Below are positions 7,606 to 16,011 of a stretch of 64,000 nt of DNA, one piece after another. The notes under the pieces are model-generated. The model made no database searches. It was not told the origin of the DNA and was given only the letters and a program-made list of their open reading frames with translations. Made by a program: the position numbers and the translations under genes. The stretch spans positions 496,001 through 560,000 of the forward strand of contig NZ_FOCL01000002.1 of assembly GCF_900110105.1 (NCBI RefSeq), in the 5' to 3' direction. The DNA is from Mucilaginibacter gossypiicola (GTDB lineage: Bacteria > Bacteroidota > Bacteroidia > Sphingobacteriales > Sphingobacteriaceae). The first letter of the stretch is position 1. Every line of letters begins with the position of its first letter.

Positions 7606-9660
7606 CTACCATATCTTCACCCTCTTATCCGGATCAATCCACATTTTATCACCTTTTTTAATATGGAAAGCCTCGTAAAACTCAGGCACATCGGTAAAGG
7701 GTCCGTTAACACGCATAAAACCGGGAGCGTGCTCATTGGTAAGGATCTGGCTTGAGAGTGATTCCTTTCTGTCTTGGGTAAGCCAACCTAATGAGTAGCC
7801 TAAAAAGTAACGCTGTAATGGAGTTAAACCATTAATAAGTTTACCTTCTTTATATTGTTGGGTTTTCTTGAAGGCATCAAGGCCTATTACAATCCCGCCC
7901 AAATCAGCAATATTTTCGCCCTGGGTGGCTTTGCCGTTTACATGCAAACCGTAAATGCTGTACCCATTAAACTGATCGATAAGCATTTTGGCGCGCTGGC
8001 TGAATTTTACCGAGTCCTGCGGTTTCCACCACGCTTTCAGGTTTCCGGCGGCATCAAACTGGCGGCCCTGGTCGTCAAAACCATGGGTCATTTCATGGCC
8101 TATGGTTGATGCAGCAGCATAGCCGTAAATAATGGCATCGTCAATATTCTCATCCTTATAACCGGGGATAGTGAAAATGCCGGCTGGCAATACAATTTCG
8201 TTATTTGATGGATTATAGTAGGCATTGTAGGTTTGCGGGGTAATATCCCACTCGGTACGGTCGACAGGTTTGCCCAGCTTAGCCGCACTGAAGTTATGCC
8301 ACCATTCGTTTGCCCGCAATACATTGAGTGCATAAGAGCCACGATTGATCTCTAATGTCGAAAAATCCTTCCATTTATCCGGGTAGCCAACTTTCGGGTT
8401 CACCTTTGATAGTTTGTAATAAGCTTTCTCCTTGGTTTCGGGGCTCATCCAATCCAGCTTTTCAATATGCTCCTTAAAGCTGGTACGCATTTCTTCAACC
8501 AGTTTTACGTACCGCTCTTTTGTTTTTTCGGGGAAATACTCTTTTACGAAGATCTGTCCCAATACCTCGCCCATCAAACCATTTTCGGTATCCAATACCC
8601 GTTTCCAACGTGGAAGTTGCGCGGTACTGCCCTCAATTACTTTCTCATAAAAACGGAAGATCTCCTGGTCAAAAGGCTTGCTCAGATACGAGCCGAAAGC
8701 AGTGATCAGGTTATTACGCAGGTAATTTTTCCAATCATCTATCGAATAAATTTTCAGCGCCTTATTCAGCGCCCTGTAATACTCTGGCTGCCCTACAATT
8801 ACGGTATCGGAATTTTTGTAGTCCATCTTTTCAAAGGTGGGTTTCCAGTCAATATCCGGGGCCAGCTTGCTCAAAGCGGCAAGCGTCATTTTGTTGTAGT
8901 TATGATACGGATCGCGCAGATCTTCCAGCTTGCGGCTGCTATCAGCCAAAAAAGATTCAAGCGAGTAGGTTTTTCTTGCCGCTGCTACTGCTTTGTCGGC
9001 AGGTAAGCCGGCCAGTTTAAACATTGTCGGCAGATATTTATTTTGATAATCGTTACGGATAGCCACACTATGCTCATCCTTATTAAAATAATAATCGCAG
9101 TTAGGCATACCTATGCCCGATTGGTATAGGCCCAAAGCCATTTTTGAGCTATTTTTAGCGTCCTGACCAACATAAGCGCCAATAGGTTGCGTTACGCCAA
9201 TCCTTTGCAGGTGTGCAAACTCATCAACCAGGCTTTTGATATCTGTTATCCGGTCAATTTTGTCCAGCTCGTCCTTCAGTGGTGAAAGGCCTTGCTTTTC
9301 GATATTAACCGTATCCATCCCACTGAAATAGAAATCGCCTATTTTTTGGGTGTTGCTTCCCTTCGGAGCATTGGCCTTTAGAGCATCTTCGTTGATCTTC
9401 TTCATCCTGTCGCGCAGCTCCTCCTGCACAACATTACCAATACCCCAGGAGGCGTATGCCGCCGGGATTGGATTTTTACGCAGCCAGGTGCCGTTGGCAT
9501 ATTTAAAAAAATCGTCACCGGGCTTTACGGTAGTGTCCATGTTATGGATCACGGGGTCGCCGGCTTCGTAGGTTTTTGTTTTGTCTTCATGGCTACAAGC
9601 ACTGAGTAAAGTGCCAAGAGCTACAGTGATCAGGGATAAGGAACGGATTTGTTTGTTCAT
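7606..9660 (-). CDS. M13 family metallopeptidase lipoprotein, paralogue B
   Basis: Zinc endopeptidase of the M13 family, 684 residues, probably anchored in a membrane as a lipoprotein: the signal peptide ends in the lipobox LLSAC with Cys22. The zinc motif HEMTH is at 522-526 and ENIAD at 582-586, supplying the third zinc ligand Glu582. The protein aligns along its whole length with paralogue A. Members of this family cleave peptides in the periplasm or at the cell surface; the natural substrate is unknown. A repeat palindrome separates it from paralogue A, so the two may be transcribed separately. Confidence 0.93.
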   Translation of the reverse strand: MNKQIRSLSLITVALGTLLSACSHEDKTKTYEAGDPVIHNMDTTVKPGDDFFKYANGTWLRKNPIPAAYASWGIGNVVQEELRDRMKKINEDALKANAPKGSNTQKIGDFYFSGMDTVNIEKQGLSPLKDELDKIDRITDIKSLVDEFAHLQRIGVTQPIGAYVGQDAKNSSKMALGLYQSGIGMPNCDYYFNKDEHSVAIRNDYQNKYLPTMFKLAGLPADKAVAAARKTYSLESFLADSSRKLEDLRDPYHNYNKMTLAALSKLAPDIDWKPTFEKMDYKNSDTVIVGQPEYYRALNKALKIYSIDDWKNYLRNNLITAFGSYLSKPFDQEIFRFYEKVIEGSTAQLPRWKRVLDTENGLMGEVLGQIFVKEYFPEKTKERYVKLVEEMRTSFKEHIEKLDWMSPETKEKAYYKLSKVNPKVGYPDKWKDFSTLEINRGSYALNVLRANEWWHNFSAAKLGKPVDRTEWDITPQTYNAYYNPSNNEIVLPAGIFTIPGYKDENIDDAIIYGYAAASTIGHEMTHGFDDQGRQFDAAGNLKAWWKPQDSVKFSQRAKMLIDQFNGYSIYGLHVNGKATQGENIADLGGIVIGLDAFKKTQQYKEGKLINGLTPLQRYFLGYSLGWLTQDRKESLSSQILTNEHAPGFMRVNGPFTDVPEFYEAFHIKKGDKMWIDPDKRVKIW

Positions 9661-9745
9661 TTTTTAGGTGTGTGTATGAATTAAAATACAACGACTGTAT
9701 GGTAAAATAGAATTTAGGACAGCGTTTTTTTCTAAATATGATAAT

Positions 9746-9988
9746 TTAATATATCCCCTGGAAGAAACCTGCTAAAGAAACATCAAAATAATAACAAATT
9801 TTACGAAGTGTTTCCAACCGGATATCAATAATACCTGATTCGAGCCTGGCAATATTTATGCGTGTTTCATTAAAAAACCGCTCCTGAGTAACCCGGTTTT
9901 GCTTACGCAAAGTTTTTATCTGTAAGGCAACTTTTCGTTTAAACGCGTTATCTGCATCGTTAAGACATTCAAAATCAGTTAAAAGCAT
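9746..9988 (-). CDS. XRE-family helix-turn-helix regulator
   Basis: An 80-residue DNA-binding protein consisting of little more than one Cro/C1-type HTH domain (about residues 15-75). The helix-turn-helix is visible in KTLRKQNRVTQERFFNETRI followed by NIARLESGIIDIRLETLRKI. It ends FFQGIY. It lies upstream of the M13 pair on the same strand, with an 85-base gap. The target is unknown and no adjacent toxin or phage gene is present. Base composition is AT-rich relative to its neighbours. Confidence 0.85.
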   Translation of the reverse strand: MLLTDFECLNDADNAFKRKVALQIKTLRKQNRVTQERFFNETRINIARLESGIIDIRLETLRKICYYFDVSLAGFFQGIY

Positions 9989-10305
9989 GGACGGATCGGC
10001 TTATTTAATAGTTTATATTTTTTGTAAAAGCTAAAAATAAAATAACATCAATAAATTTTATATGCAGATATTATTCTTTTATAAAAATTGACAACTAACG
10101 TTTAAACATGAAATATTAATGCCACAATTTTATAATTATGGCAAAAGATTTGTATAGAAATATTCGCCCTGTATCATCTGTGAAAAAAAAGAAATTTAGT
10201 AACATCTACCTGTGAAAAATTAAAATTGAATTCTCAGACGCCCAAGTTGAGATTTTTTGTTCTTTGTTTTGGGTTTAATCAATAGTTTAAATTAATTAGG
10301 GGAAA

Positions 10306-10334
10306 GGGAGCTTCAAAAAAAGCTCTCTTTTTTT
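10306..10334 (+). terminator. Orphan rightward terminator
   Basis: GGGAGCTT pairs with AAGCTCTC around a short A-rich loop and is followed by seven T residues. There is no annotated rightward gene before it. It may end an unrecognised small RNA or insulate the next promoter. Confidence 0.7.
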
Positions 10335-10340
10335 GTTTAT

Positions 10341-10370
10341 AAAATTTACTATGCATGCATAGTAAATTTT
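10341..10370. promoter_or_regulatory. Perfect 30-bp palindrome, candidate operator
   Basis: The bases 10341-10370 read identically on both strands; the core is ACTATGCATGCATAGT with AAAATTT flanks. It ends 25 bases before the acyl-CoA dehydrogenase start, overlapping the expected promoter. A dyad this long and exact, with no loop, is typical of a site for a dimeric repressor such as a MarR- or TetR-type protein. The regulator is not in the window. Confidence 0.6.
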
Positions 10371-10395
10371 ATATATTTATGTTTTAATTATATCC

Positions 10396-11535
10396 ATGTA
10401 TTTTGAACTGACCGAAGAACAAAAAATGATTCGCCAGGCTGCCCGCGACTTTGCGCAGGCAGAATTGAAACCTGGTGTTATTGAACGCGACGAGCTGCAA
10501 AAATTCCCAGCCGAACAAATTAAAAAACTTGGCGAACTTGGTTTCCTGGGCATGATGGTATCCCCCGTTTATGGCGGTGCAGGCATGGATGCCATATCAT
10601 ATGTGCTGGTAATGGAAGAGCTTTCAAAAATTGATGCATCTGCCTCGGTAGTAGTATCGGTAAATAATTCGCTGGTATGTTATGGGCTTGAAAAATATGG
10701 CAGTGAGGCGCAAAAGCAAAAATATTTAATGCCGTTGGCCAAAGGCGAATGTATTGGCGCTTTCTGCCTTTCAGAACCAGAGGCCGGCTCTGACGCCACA
10801 TCGCAAAGTACTACCGCTATTGACATGGGCGATCATTACCTGCTCAATGGTACCAAAAACTGGATTACCAATGGCGGTATGGGATCTACCTATATTGTAA
10901 TAGCCCAAACTGATGCAGCCAAAAAGCATCACGGCATTAACGCCTTTATTGTTGAAAAAGGAATGCCTGGCTTTACTGTCGGCCCTAAAGAAAACAAAAT
11001 GGGCATTCGTGGCTCGGATACCCATTCGCTGATGTTTACGGACGTTAAAGTGCCCAAAGAAAACCGCATTGGCGAAGATGGCTTTGGATTTAAGTTTGCC
11101 ATGAGCGTATTGGATGGCGGCCGCATAGGCATTGCTTCGCAGGCTTTGGGTATAGCATCCGGTGCTTATGAATTGGCTAAACTATATGCTAAGGAGCGTA
11201 AAACTTTTGGCAAGCCACTGGCCGATCACCAGGCTATCCAGTTTAAGTTGGCAGATATGGCTACCGAAATAGAAGCTGCCCGTTTAATGTGCCTTAAAGC
11301 AGCCTGGCTCAAAGACCATGGAAAACCCTATGCCCATGCGTCATCAATGGCCAAATTATATGCATCTGAAGTGGCTATGCGTACTACTACCGAAGCAGTA
11401 CAAATTCATGGCGGATACGGTTATGTGAAGGAATATCACGTTGAACGCCTGATGCGCGATGCCAAAATAACGCAGATCTACGAGGGAACATCTGAAATTC
11501 AAAGAATTGTCATTTCGCGCGGATTGTTGAAATAA
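10396..11535 (+). CDS. Short-chain type acyl-CoA dehydrogenase
   Basis: FAD-dependent acyl-CoA dehydrogenase, 379 residues, catalysing alpha-beta oxidation of an acyl-CoA in fatty- or amino-acid breakdown in the cytoplasm. All family blocks are present: the N-terminal helical domain (MYFELTEEQKMIRQAARDFA), the beta-domain signature GAFCLSEPEAGSDA, WITNGG, and the C-terminal block IYEGTSEIQ, in which Glu363 is the catalytic base by alignment with butyryl/medium-chain enzymes. Its length is normal for the butyryl/short-chain branch. It stands alone. The exact palindrome just upstream suggests repression by a ligand-sensing dimer. The substrate chain length is not decided by the sequence. Confidence 0.93.
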   Translation: MYFELTEEQKMIRQAARDFAQAELKPGVIERDELQKFPAEQIKKLGELGFLGMMVSPVYGGAGMDAISYVLVMEELSKIDASASVVVSVNNSLVCYGLEKYGSEAQKQKYLMPLAKGECIGAFCLSEPEAGSDATSQSTTAIDMGDHYLLNGTKNWITNGGMGSTYIVIAQTDAAKKHHGINAFIVEKGMPGFTVGPKENKMGIRGSDTHSLMFTDVKVPKENRIGEDGFGFKFAMSVLDGGRIGIASQALGIASGAYELAKLYAKERKTFGKPLADHQAIQFKLADMATEIEAARLMCLKAAWLKDHGKPYAHASSMAKLYASEVAMRTTTEAVQIHGGYGYVKEYHVERLMRDAKITQIYEGTSEIQRIVISRGLLK

Positions 11536-11557
11536 CGGCGTTGTTTTTATACCTTTG
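11527..11557 (+). promoter_or_regulatory. Bacteroidota-type promoter for the TlpA-like gene
   Basis: TTG at 11527-11529 is followed after 20 bases by TACCTTTG (11550-11557), matching the -33/-7 consensus TTG-N17-23-TAnnTTTG. The -33 part overlaps the last codons of the acyl-CoA dehydrogenase gene. The start codon is at 11593. Confidence 0.7.
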
Positions 11558-11592
11558 AAAGTATATAGATTAAGTAGACTATATATTTAAGT

Positions 11593-12834
11593 ATGACTTT
11601 CAAAAATATCGCGGCCGGTATTTGCGGATTATTATTTCTGCAAACCGGCTTTGCTCAAACTAAACTAAAAACCGGCGAATGGCGAGGTGCGCTTAAAACT
11701 AAATCAGGCACCGAAATTCCTTTCAATTTCGAAGTTAACAACACCGGCGGCAAACAACAATTAGCTATCATTAATGGTGCCGAGCACTTTAAAGTAACAG
11801 ATGTTGCCACCAAAGGCGATTCGGTTTTTATTCATATGCCTTTATTTAATTCCGAGTTTAAACTAAAACTTAATGGCGATAGCCTTAACGGTAATTGGGT
11901 GAGGCACCTCGCCGATAATGACCTTTTAGTTCCGTTTAGCGCCGTACCTAATACATCATGGCGCTTTTTCAAAAATCCGGAAAAACCGGCATTTAATATC
12001 GGCGGACGCTGGTCGGCAGTGTTTGGCGAGGGAGAACGGGCAGATACCACTGTTGGTGAGTTTAAGCAGGATGGCAATAAACTTACCGGGACCTTCTTAA
12101 CTACTACCGGCGACTATCGTTATCTTGAAGGTTCTGTTAGTGGTAATAAACTCTACCTGTCTACTTTCGACGGAGGCCACGCCTATACTTTTACCGCTAC
12201 TATCAGCGACGATAAAACGCTAACCGATGGTAAATTTTACGCCGGGTATTCTTCAGTGCAGGCATGGGCTGCCCTAAAAGATGAAAATGCCAAACTGCCC
12301 GATGCATATTCCCTTACATCACTAAAACCCGGTTACAAAAAATTAGCCTTCAGCTTTAAAGACCTTGATGGCAAAACCGTTTCGCTTGATGATACCCGCT
12401 TTAAAAATAAAGTAGTGATTGTACAGATCCTGGGCTCATGGTGCCCAAACTGCATGGACGAAACCGGCTATATGGTTAATTACTATAAAAAGTATCACAA
12501 TAAGGGTGTTGAAGTAATTGGCCTTGCTTATGAGCCTACTACCGACTTTGAAAAATCAAAGAATGCGCTGCAGCAGGTAAAAGACAGGTTTAAAGTAACC
12601 TACCCGCTGTTGATAACCGGCTTCACCAGCGATAAAAAACAAACCGCCCAAAGCCTGCCTATGTTATCAAAAGTGGTTGGCTTCCCTACCACTATTATTA
12701 TTGATAAAAACGGCGACGTACAAAAGATCCATACCGGTTTCAGCGGCCCGGGTACCGGCGAGCATTATACCGAGTTTATCAGTGAGTTTGAGAAGTTGAC
12801 GGATGATTTGTTAGCAGCCGTTCCTGCTCCTTAA
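11593..12834 (+). CDS. TlpA-like thioredoxin-fold secreted protein
   Basis: Periplasmic thiol-disulfide protein of the TlpA/ResA type, 413 residues. A signal peptide (1-21, ending GFAQ) is followed by about 220 residues of beta-rich, unclassified sequence and then a thioredoxin domain from about residue 245. The redox motif is WCPNC (Cys284, Cys287), preceded by VIVQILGS and followed by the cis-Pro region VGFPTTIIIDKNG. In Bacteroidota such fusion proteins are common and thought to reduce periplasmic cysteines. It has its own promoter and no operon partner. Confidence 0.88.
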   Translation: MTFKNIAAGICGLLFLQTGFAQTKLKTGEWRGALKTKSGTEIPFNFEVNNTGGKQQLAIINGAEHFKVTDVATKGDSVFIHMPLFNSEFKLKLNGDSLNGNWVRHLADNDLLVPFSAVPNTSWRFFKNPEKPAFNIGGRWSAVFGEGERADTTVGEFKQDGNKLTGTFLTTTGDYRYLEGSVSGNKLYLSTFDGGHAYTFTATISDDKTLTDGKFYAGYSSVQAWAALKDENAKLPDAYSLTSLKPGYKKLAFSFKDLDGKTVSLDDTRFKNKVVIVQILGSWCPNCMDETGYMVNYYKKYHNKGVEVIGLAYEPTTDFEKSKNALQQVKDRFKVTYPLLITGFTSDKKQTAQSLPMLSKVVGFPTTIIIDKNGDVQKIHTGFSGPGTGEHYTEFISEFEKLTDDLLAAVPAP

Positions 12835-12878
12835 AACAGGGGTTAATTGTCGGTCTATCTCAACAAAAAAGAAAAATC

Positions 12879-12966
12879 ATGTCATTGCGAGCGCAGCGTG
12901 GCAATCGCATACTGTACAGAGCGGCTATGCCTCCGTGCGGTTGCCACGCTGCGCTCGCAATGACAT
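12879..12966. repeat. REP-like palindrome, copy 3 (GAGC type, well preserved)
   Basis: ATGTCATTGCGAGCGCAGCG and the following TGGCAATCGCA are mirrored by GGTTGCCACGCTGCGCTCGCAATGACAT. It is the most symmetric GAGC-type copy. It fills the gap between the convergent TlpA-like and ABC ATPase genes and may act as a bidirectional transcript end. Confidence 0.88.
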
Positions 12967-12974
12967 TTTTGATA

Positions 12975-13697
12975 TCAACTTTCTTTTTCAGATGGGGCGA
13001 CTTCTACCCCAAAATACGCCTCCAACTCATTCAGCGTCGATGAACTTGTCGCAATATCCTTAATGATCACACCCTTTTCCATTAGCAGGATCCTGTCACA
13101 CACATCGGTGATGTGATTAAGGTCATGACTGGATACTATGGTAGTTACGCCTTTGTTTTTGTTGAGGTCCTTAAGGAGATTTTTAAGCCTGAATTGGGTA
13201 CTGGGATCTATATTGGCAAAAGGCTCATCCAGCATCAGCAGCTGAGGCTCTTGCAACAGGCAAGCGGCAACACCAACCTTGCATTGGTTACCTTTTGAAA
13301 GATCACGGATGTATTTACCCTTCTTCAGGATCTCGCCGTTAAAGAAATCGGTGAGGCCGGTTAAAACATCATCAACGTGTGCACGATTGAGGTTGTGTAA
13401 TCCGCCTATGAAATAAAAATATTCTTCGGGAGTGAGGTAGTCTATTAAAAAACCTTCATCGAGATAAGCTGCGGTATAATCCTTCCATTTTTCATGACCG
13501 GCTACCACTTCGCCGTTAGATAAGATCTCGCCGCTTTCGGCACGAATGAGATCAAGCACCATGCGAAACAGCGTGGTTTTACCCGCGCCATTGTTACCAA
13601 CAAGCCCAACGCTTTCGCCTTTGTTTATTTGCAGAGTGGGTACATCTACAACGGTAATGCCGTTATAAACTTTTTTTAAATTTCTTACTTCAATCAT
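12975..13697 (-). CDS. ABC transporter ATP-binding protein
   Basis: Cytoplasmic ATPase of an ABC-2 type exporter, 240 residues. Walker A GLVGNNGAGKTT is at 31-42, the ABC signature is an LSKGN variant at 133-137 (in place of LSGGQ), and Walker B LLMLDEP at 153-159, with the switch His in VSSHDLNH. It starts three bases after the stop of the upstream DUF5687 permease gene, so the two form an operon and presumably one transporter. The cargo is unknown. Confidence 0.92.
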   Translation of the reverse strand: MIEVRNLKKVYNGITVVDVPTLQINKGESVGLVGNNGAGKTTLFRMVLDLIRAESGEILSNGEVVAGHEKWKDYTAAYLDEGFLIDYLTPEEYFYFIGGLHNLNRAHVDDVLTGLTDFFNGEILKKGKYIRDLSKGNQCKVGVAACLLQEPQLLMLDEPFANIDPSTQFRLKNLLKDLNKNKGVTTIVSSHDLNHITDVCDRILLMEKGVIIKDIATSSSTLNELEAYFGVEVAPSEKES

Positions 13698-13700
13698 TGT

Positions 13701-15176
13701 TTATTTATTTCTGAAGCCTTCGGCAATGGTATAACGCTTTTCTATAAAATCTTCTTCCAGTTTTTTAACCCAAAAATCGCGGGTTAAAACAAATATGATC
13801 CCCGTAGCGGCCAGCATCGTCAGGCCAATATTGGCGTGTTTAAACAGTGAGAAAGGCAGGTAAATGACATAGGGTGTAATCATCAACGGGAACGAGATCA
13901 GCATCTGCGTAGCACCTACACCTTCCCAGTTAAATGATGCCCCTTTTGATAAATTGATGCTTTTAGCATTGCGATTGGCAAAAAACAGCACTATGGTTGT
14001 GTTAACACCGATATTCCACAGGTACATTACAAAATGCACTAATACTATACGCCAGCCAAAATAGGCGTAAGGCGTAGTGAGAATAAAGGCAACAGTTGAT
14101 ACCATGGTAAATAGCAGGTATTTTGCCTTCAAGAAATCGCGGAAATTAATCTTGCTTACCAAAATGCCATCGAAATGAGCACCCTGCCAGCTGTACATGA
14201 ACTGACCGTAATTTATAATGAAAATCCCCGTCATAAACATCCCCACAAAAATATACCAGGTTTCGCCATAATGACTGTTGGTATAAAATATGAGCCCGTA
14301 AAACATAAAGAACAAGCCCATAACCAGGGCCGAACGCGGCCGTTTGTTACGGAAAATCAATTTGAGTTCATTGGCCACCAGGTCGCCAACTTTGCCAAAC
14401 CTGCTTAACAACGGAAACTCAGTACTGCTTTTATAGGCCGAAGCTTTGCGCGAGCTTAATTCCTCCAGGTAAAGATTTTGTTTTAGGTAAGCAAAGTTGA
14501 TGTAATACATAGCAATAGCAAGCACAACTGGTAACAATGCCAACGCCGGTTTACCGAGCAAATGACCGAAGTACAAATAAGAAACATTGCGTATCGAATA
14601 CAGGTGAAAACGGAAATCGCCGGTGATAATAAGGGCCAGTAATGCTACAAATACCAGGAAAACCCAGCCGTTTAAATTAGCCTTGCGTTTAATAAACAAG
14701 GCCAGGTAATTGTTGAAAAGCATAAAGCCTAAAATGGCCAATATAAAAGCCAGTGCTGGTAAACCGCCCGAATCGGTAAGGATTATTTTTAAAATAAAGG
14801 GAAAAAAAAGGATAACAGGCCAAAGGTTAAAGGCCGAAAGCATAGCCGTAAATGCCAGGTATAACACTACTGTGTTACGTTTGATGGGTAAATGCAAATA
14901 TGGCTGTACCCTCAATGTGGGCAGTTCCTGCAGCTGCATACGCATTACCAGATCGAACAAAAAGTAAAGAAGGAGGATACCGCAAAAAGAGATCACTATA
15001 TCATCATGCGGAAAAGCCCCGGCCAGGAACTTATCTAAAATTAGCCCTATAAACAAAATGCACCCAAACAGATACAGAATAAGCAAAGCCATTACCACGC
15101 GAATAGCAATACTTTTACCTGTATTTTTTGACCGCCAAAAAGCTTTGAGTTCGTGCCCGAGGAAGGTAGTGATCAT
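13701..15176 (-). CDS. DUF5687 family ABC-2 type membrane protein
   Basis: Integral membrane partner of the following ATPase, 491 residues with about 12 hydrophobic segments. It begins MITTFLGHELKAFWRSKNTG, the form seen in DUF5687 proteins of Bacteroidota, which are regularly encoded next to an ABC ATPase. The role is inferred from this pairing: an exporter or membrane-remodelling ABC system. No substrate-binding protein is encoded nearby, consistent with export. Confidence 0.85.
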   Translation of the reverse strand: MITTFLGHELKAFWRSKNTGKSIAIRVVMALLILYLFGCILFIGLILDKFLAGAFPHDDIVISFCGILLLYFLFDLVMRMQLQELPTLRVQPYLHLPIKRNTVVLYLAFTAMLSAFNLWPVILFFPFILKIILTDSGGLPALAFILAILGFMLFNNYLALFIKRKANLNGWVFLVFVALLALIITGDFRFHLYSIRNVSYLYFGHLLGKPALALLPVVLAIAMYYINFAYLKQNLYLEELSSRKASAYKSSTEFPLLSRFGKVGDLVANELKLIFRNKRPRSALVMGLFFMFYGLIFYTNSHYGETWYIFVGMFMTGIFIINYGQFMYSWQGAHFDGILVSKINFRDFLKAKYLLFTMVSTVAFILTTPYAYFGWRIVLVHFVMYLWNIGVNTTIVLFFANRNAKSINLSKGASFNWEGVGATQMLISFPLMITPYVIYLPFSLFKHANIGLTMLAATGIIFVLTRDFWVKKLEEDFIEKRYTIAEGFRNK

Positions 15177-15264
15177 AGATATAGACAGTTAAAAGTTAAG
15201 GTATAGGCTTAGTTTAAGATATACCTTTTGAAAGCGAAGCTTAAATTACTTTATAATGCTCGAT

Positions 15265-15993
15265 TTAAGAAATAATAAACCCATTTTCCGGAATACAAGC
15301 TTTAACAAACCAAGAACCAAACTCAGTCAATTCAATCTGAGTATGAATATAAGTTCCTGTTTGTTTTTTTTCCACCCGAATAGCTTCCTCATGCGTCTTC
15401 TGCCAAAAAACAAGATTCAACGATTTCATGTGCTCTATATACATATTGAAGTTTTCAAGAAATACTATTTTCTCCTTTGGAGTAGTATCTTTTTTTACAA
15501 TAGTATTTATAAACCTTTTGCCATCCTCCCTTAAATCCATTGTATAATCATAATATATACAATCTTTGCTGAGTGCATATAATAACATTGCTTCATCAGG
15601 TGATAACTGGTCGATTATATGAAAAAAGGCAGGATGAGCGTCATTGATTCTTTCCTTATCAATAGCTCTTGATAAAAGATTTAGATATAAATCGGTTAAA
15701 TAGTTATTCTCTTCTAAATATTTGAGCCTCTCAATTATAGGTCCACTAATAGACGCTGGAGCTTGTATTTGATTGGCTTCAGGTACAGAAGCACGTACTT
15801 TTTCAAAATATTTAGTTATTCTATCCTGATAGTTTGCTGATAGTTGAAACGGTAAAGTAAATAATCGGAGTGATTTCATCAAATCAGTTAACATCTTACC
15901 AGCTTCCTGAACTGATCCAGAAAAACCATCTTCGTATATTCTTTTAATAGTCTCAGCGCCTAAAATATTCCCGAGCTTTTCCAGATCTGCCAT
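15265..15993 (-). CDS. Abi-alpha (DUF4393) family protein
   Basis: A 242-residue soluble protein of the Abi-alpha/DUF4393 family, a group linked to abortive phage infection by family naming. Hallmarks are the N-terminal IYEDGFSGSVQEAGK region, ISGPIIERLKYLEEN, and AIDKERINDAHPAFFHIIDQLSPDEAMLLYAL. No catalytic motif is evident. The coding region is markedly richer in A and T than its neighbours, suggesting recent transfer. It sits alone between the DUF5687 gene and rarA, 18 bases downstream of rarA and on the same strand, with no second defence gene beside it. The family call is good; antiphage action is inference. Confidence 0.8.
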   Translation of the reverse strand: MADLEKLGNILGAETIKRIYEDGFSGSVQEAGKMLTDLMKSLRLFTLPFQLSANYQDRITKYFEKVRASVPEANQIQAPASISGPIIERLKYLEENNYLTDLYLNLLSRAIDKERINDAHPAFFHIIDQLSPDEAMLLYALSKDCIYYDYTMDLREDGKRFINTIVKKDTTPKEKIVFLENFNMYIEHMKSLNLVFWQKTHEEAIRVEKKQTGTYIHTQIELTEFGSWFVKACIPENGFIIS

Positions 15994-16011
15994 AAGATAT
16001 TAGGTTTATAA

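Larger units (their letters stand above)
9989..10395. other. AT-rich gap with a terminator and an operator-like palindrome
   Basis: No credible protein gene lies between the leftward XRE gene and the rightward acyl-CoA dehydrogenase. A rightward terminator at 10306-10334 has no called gene upstream of it, leaving room for a small RNA between about 10060 and 10334. A perfect 30-bp palindrome follows at 10341-10370. Confidence 0.6.

Noticed and set aside
10138..10215. A 25-codon rightward ORF (MAKDLYRNIRPV...) in the gap before the acyl-CoA dehydrogenase
   Set aside because: No promoter or ribosome-binding context, a low-complexity Lys-rich end and no overlap with other genes; the region is more simply a candidate small RNA or untranslated sequence.
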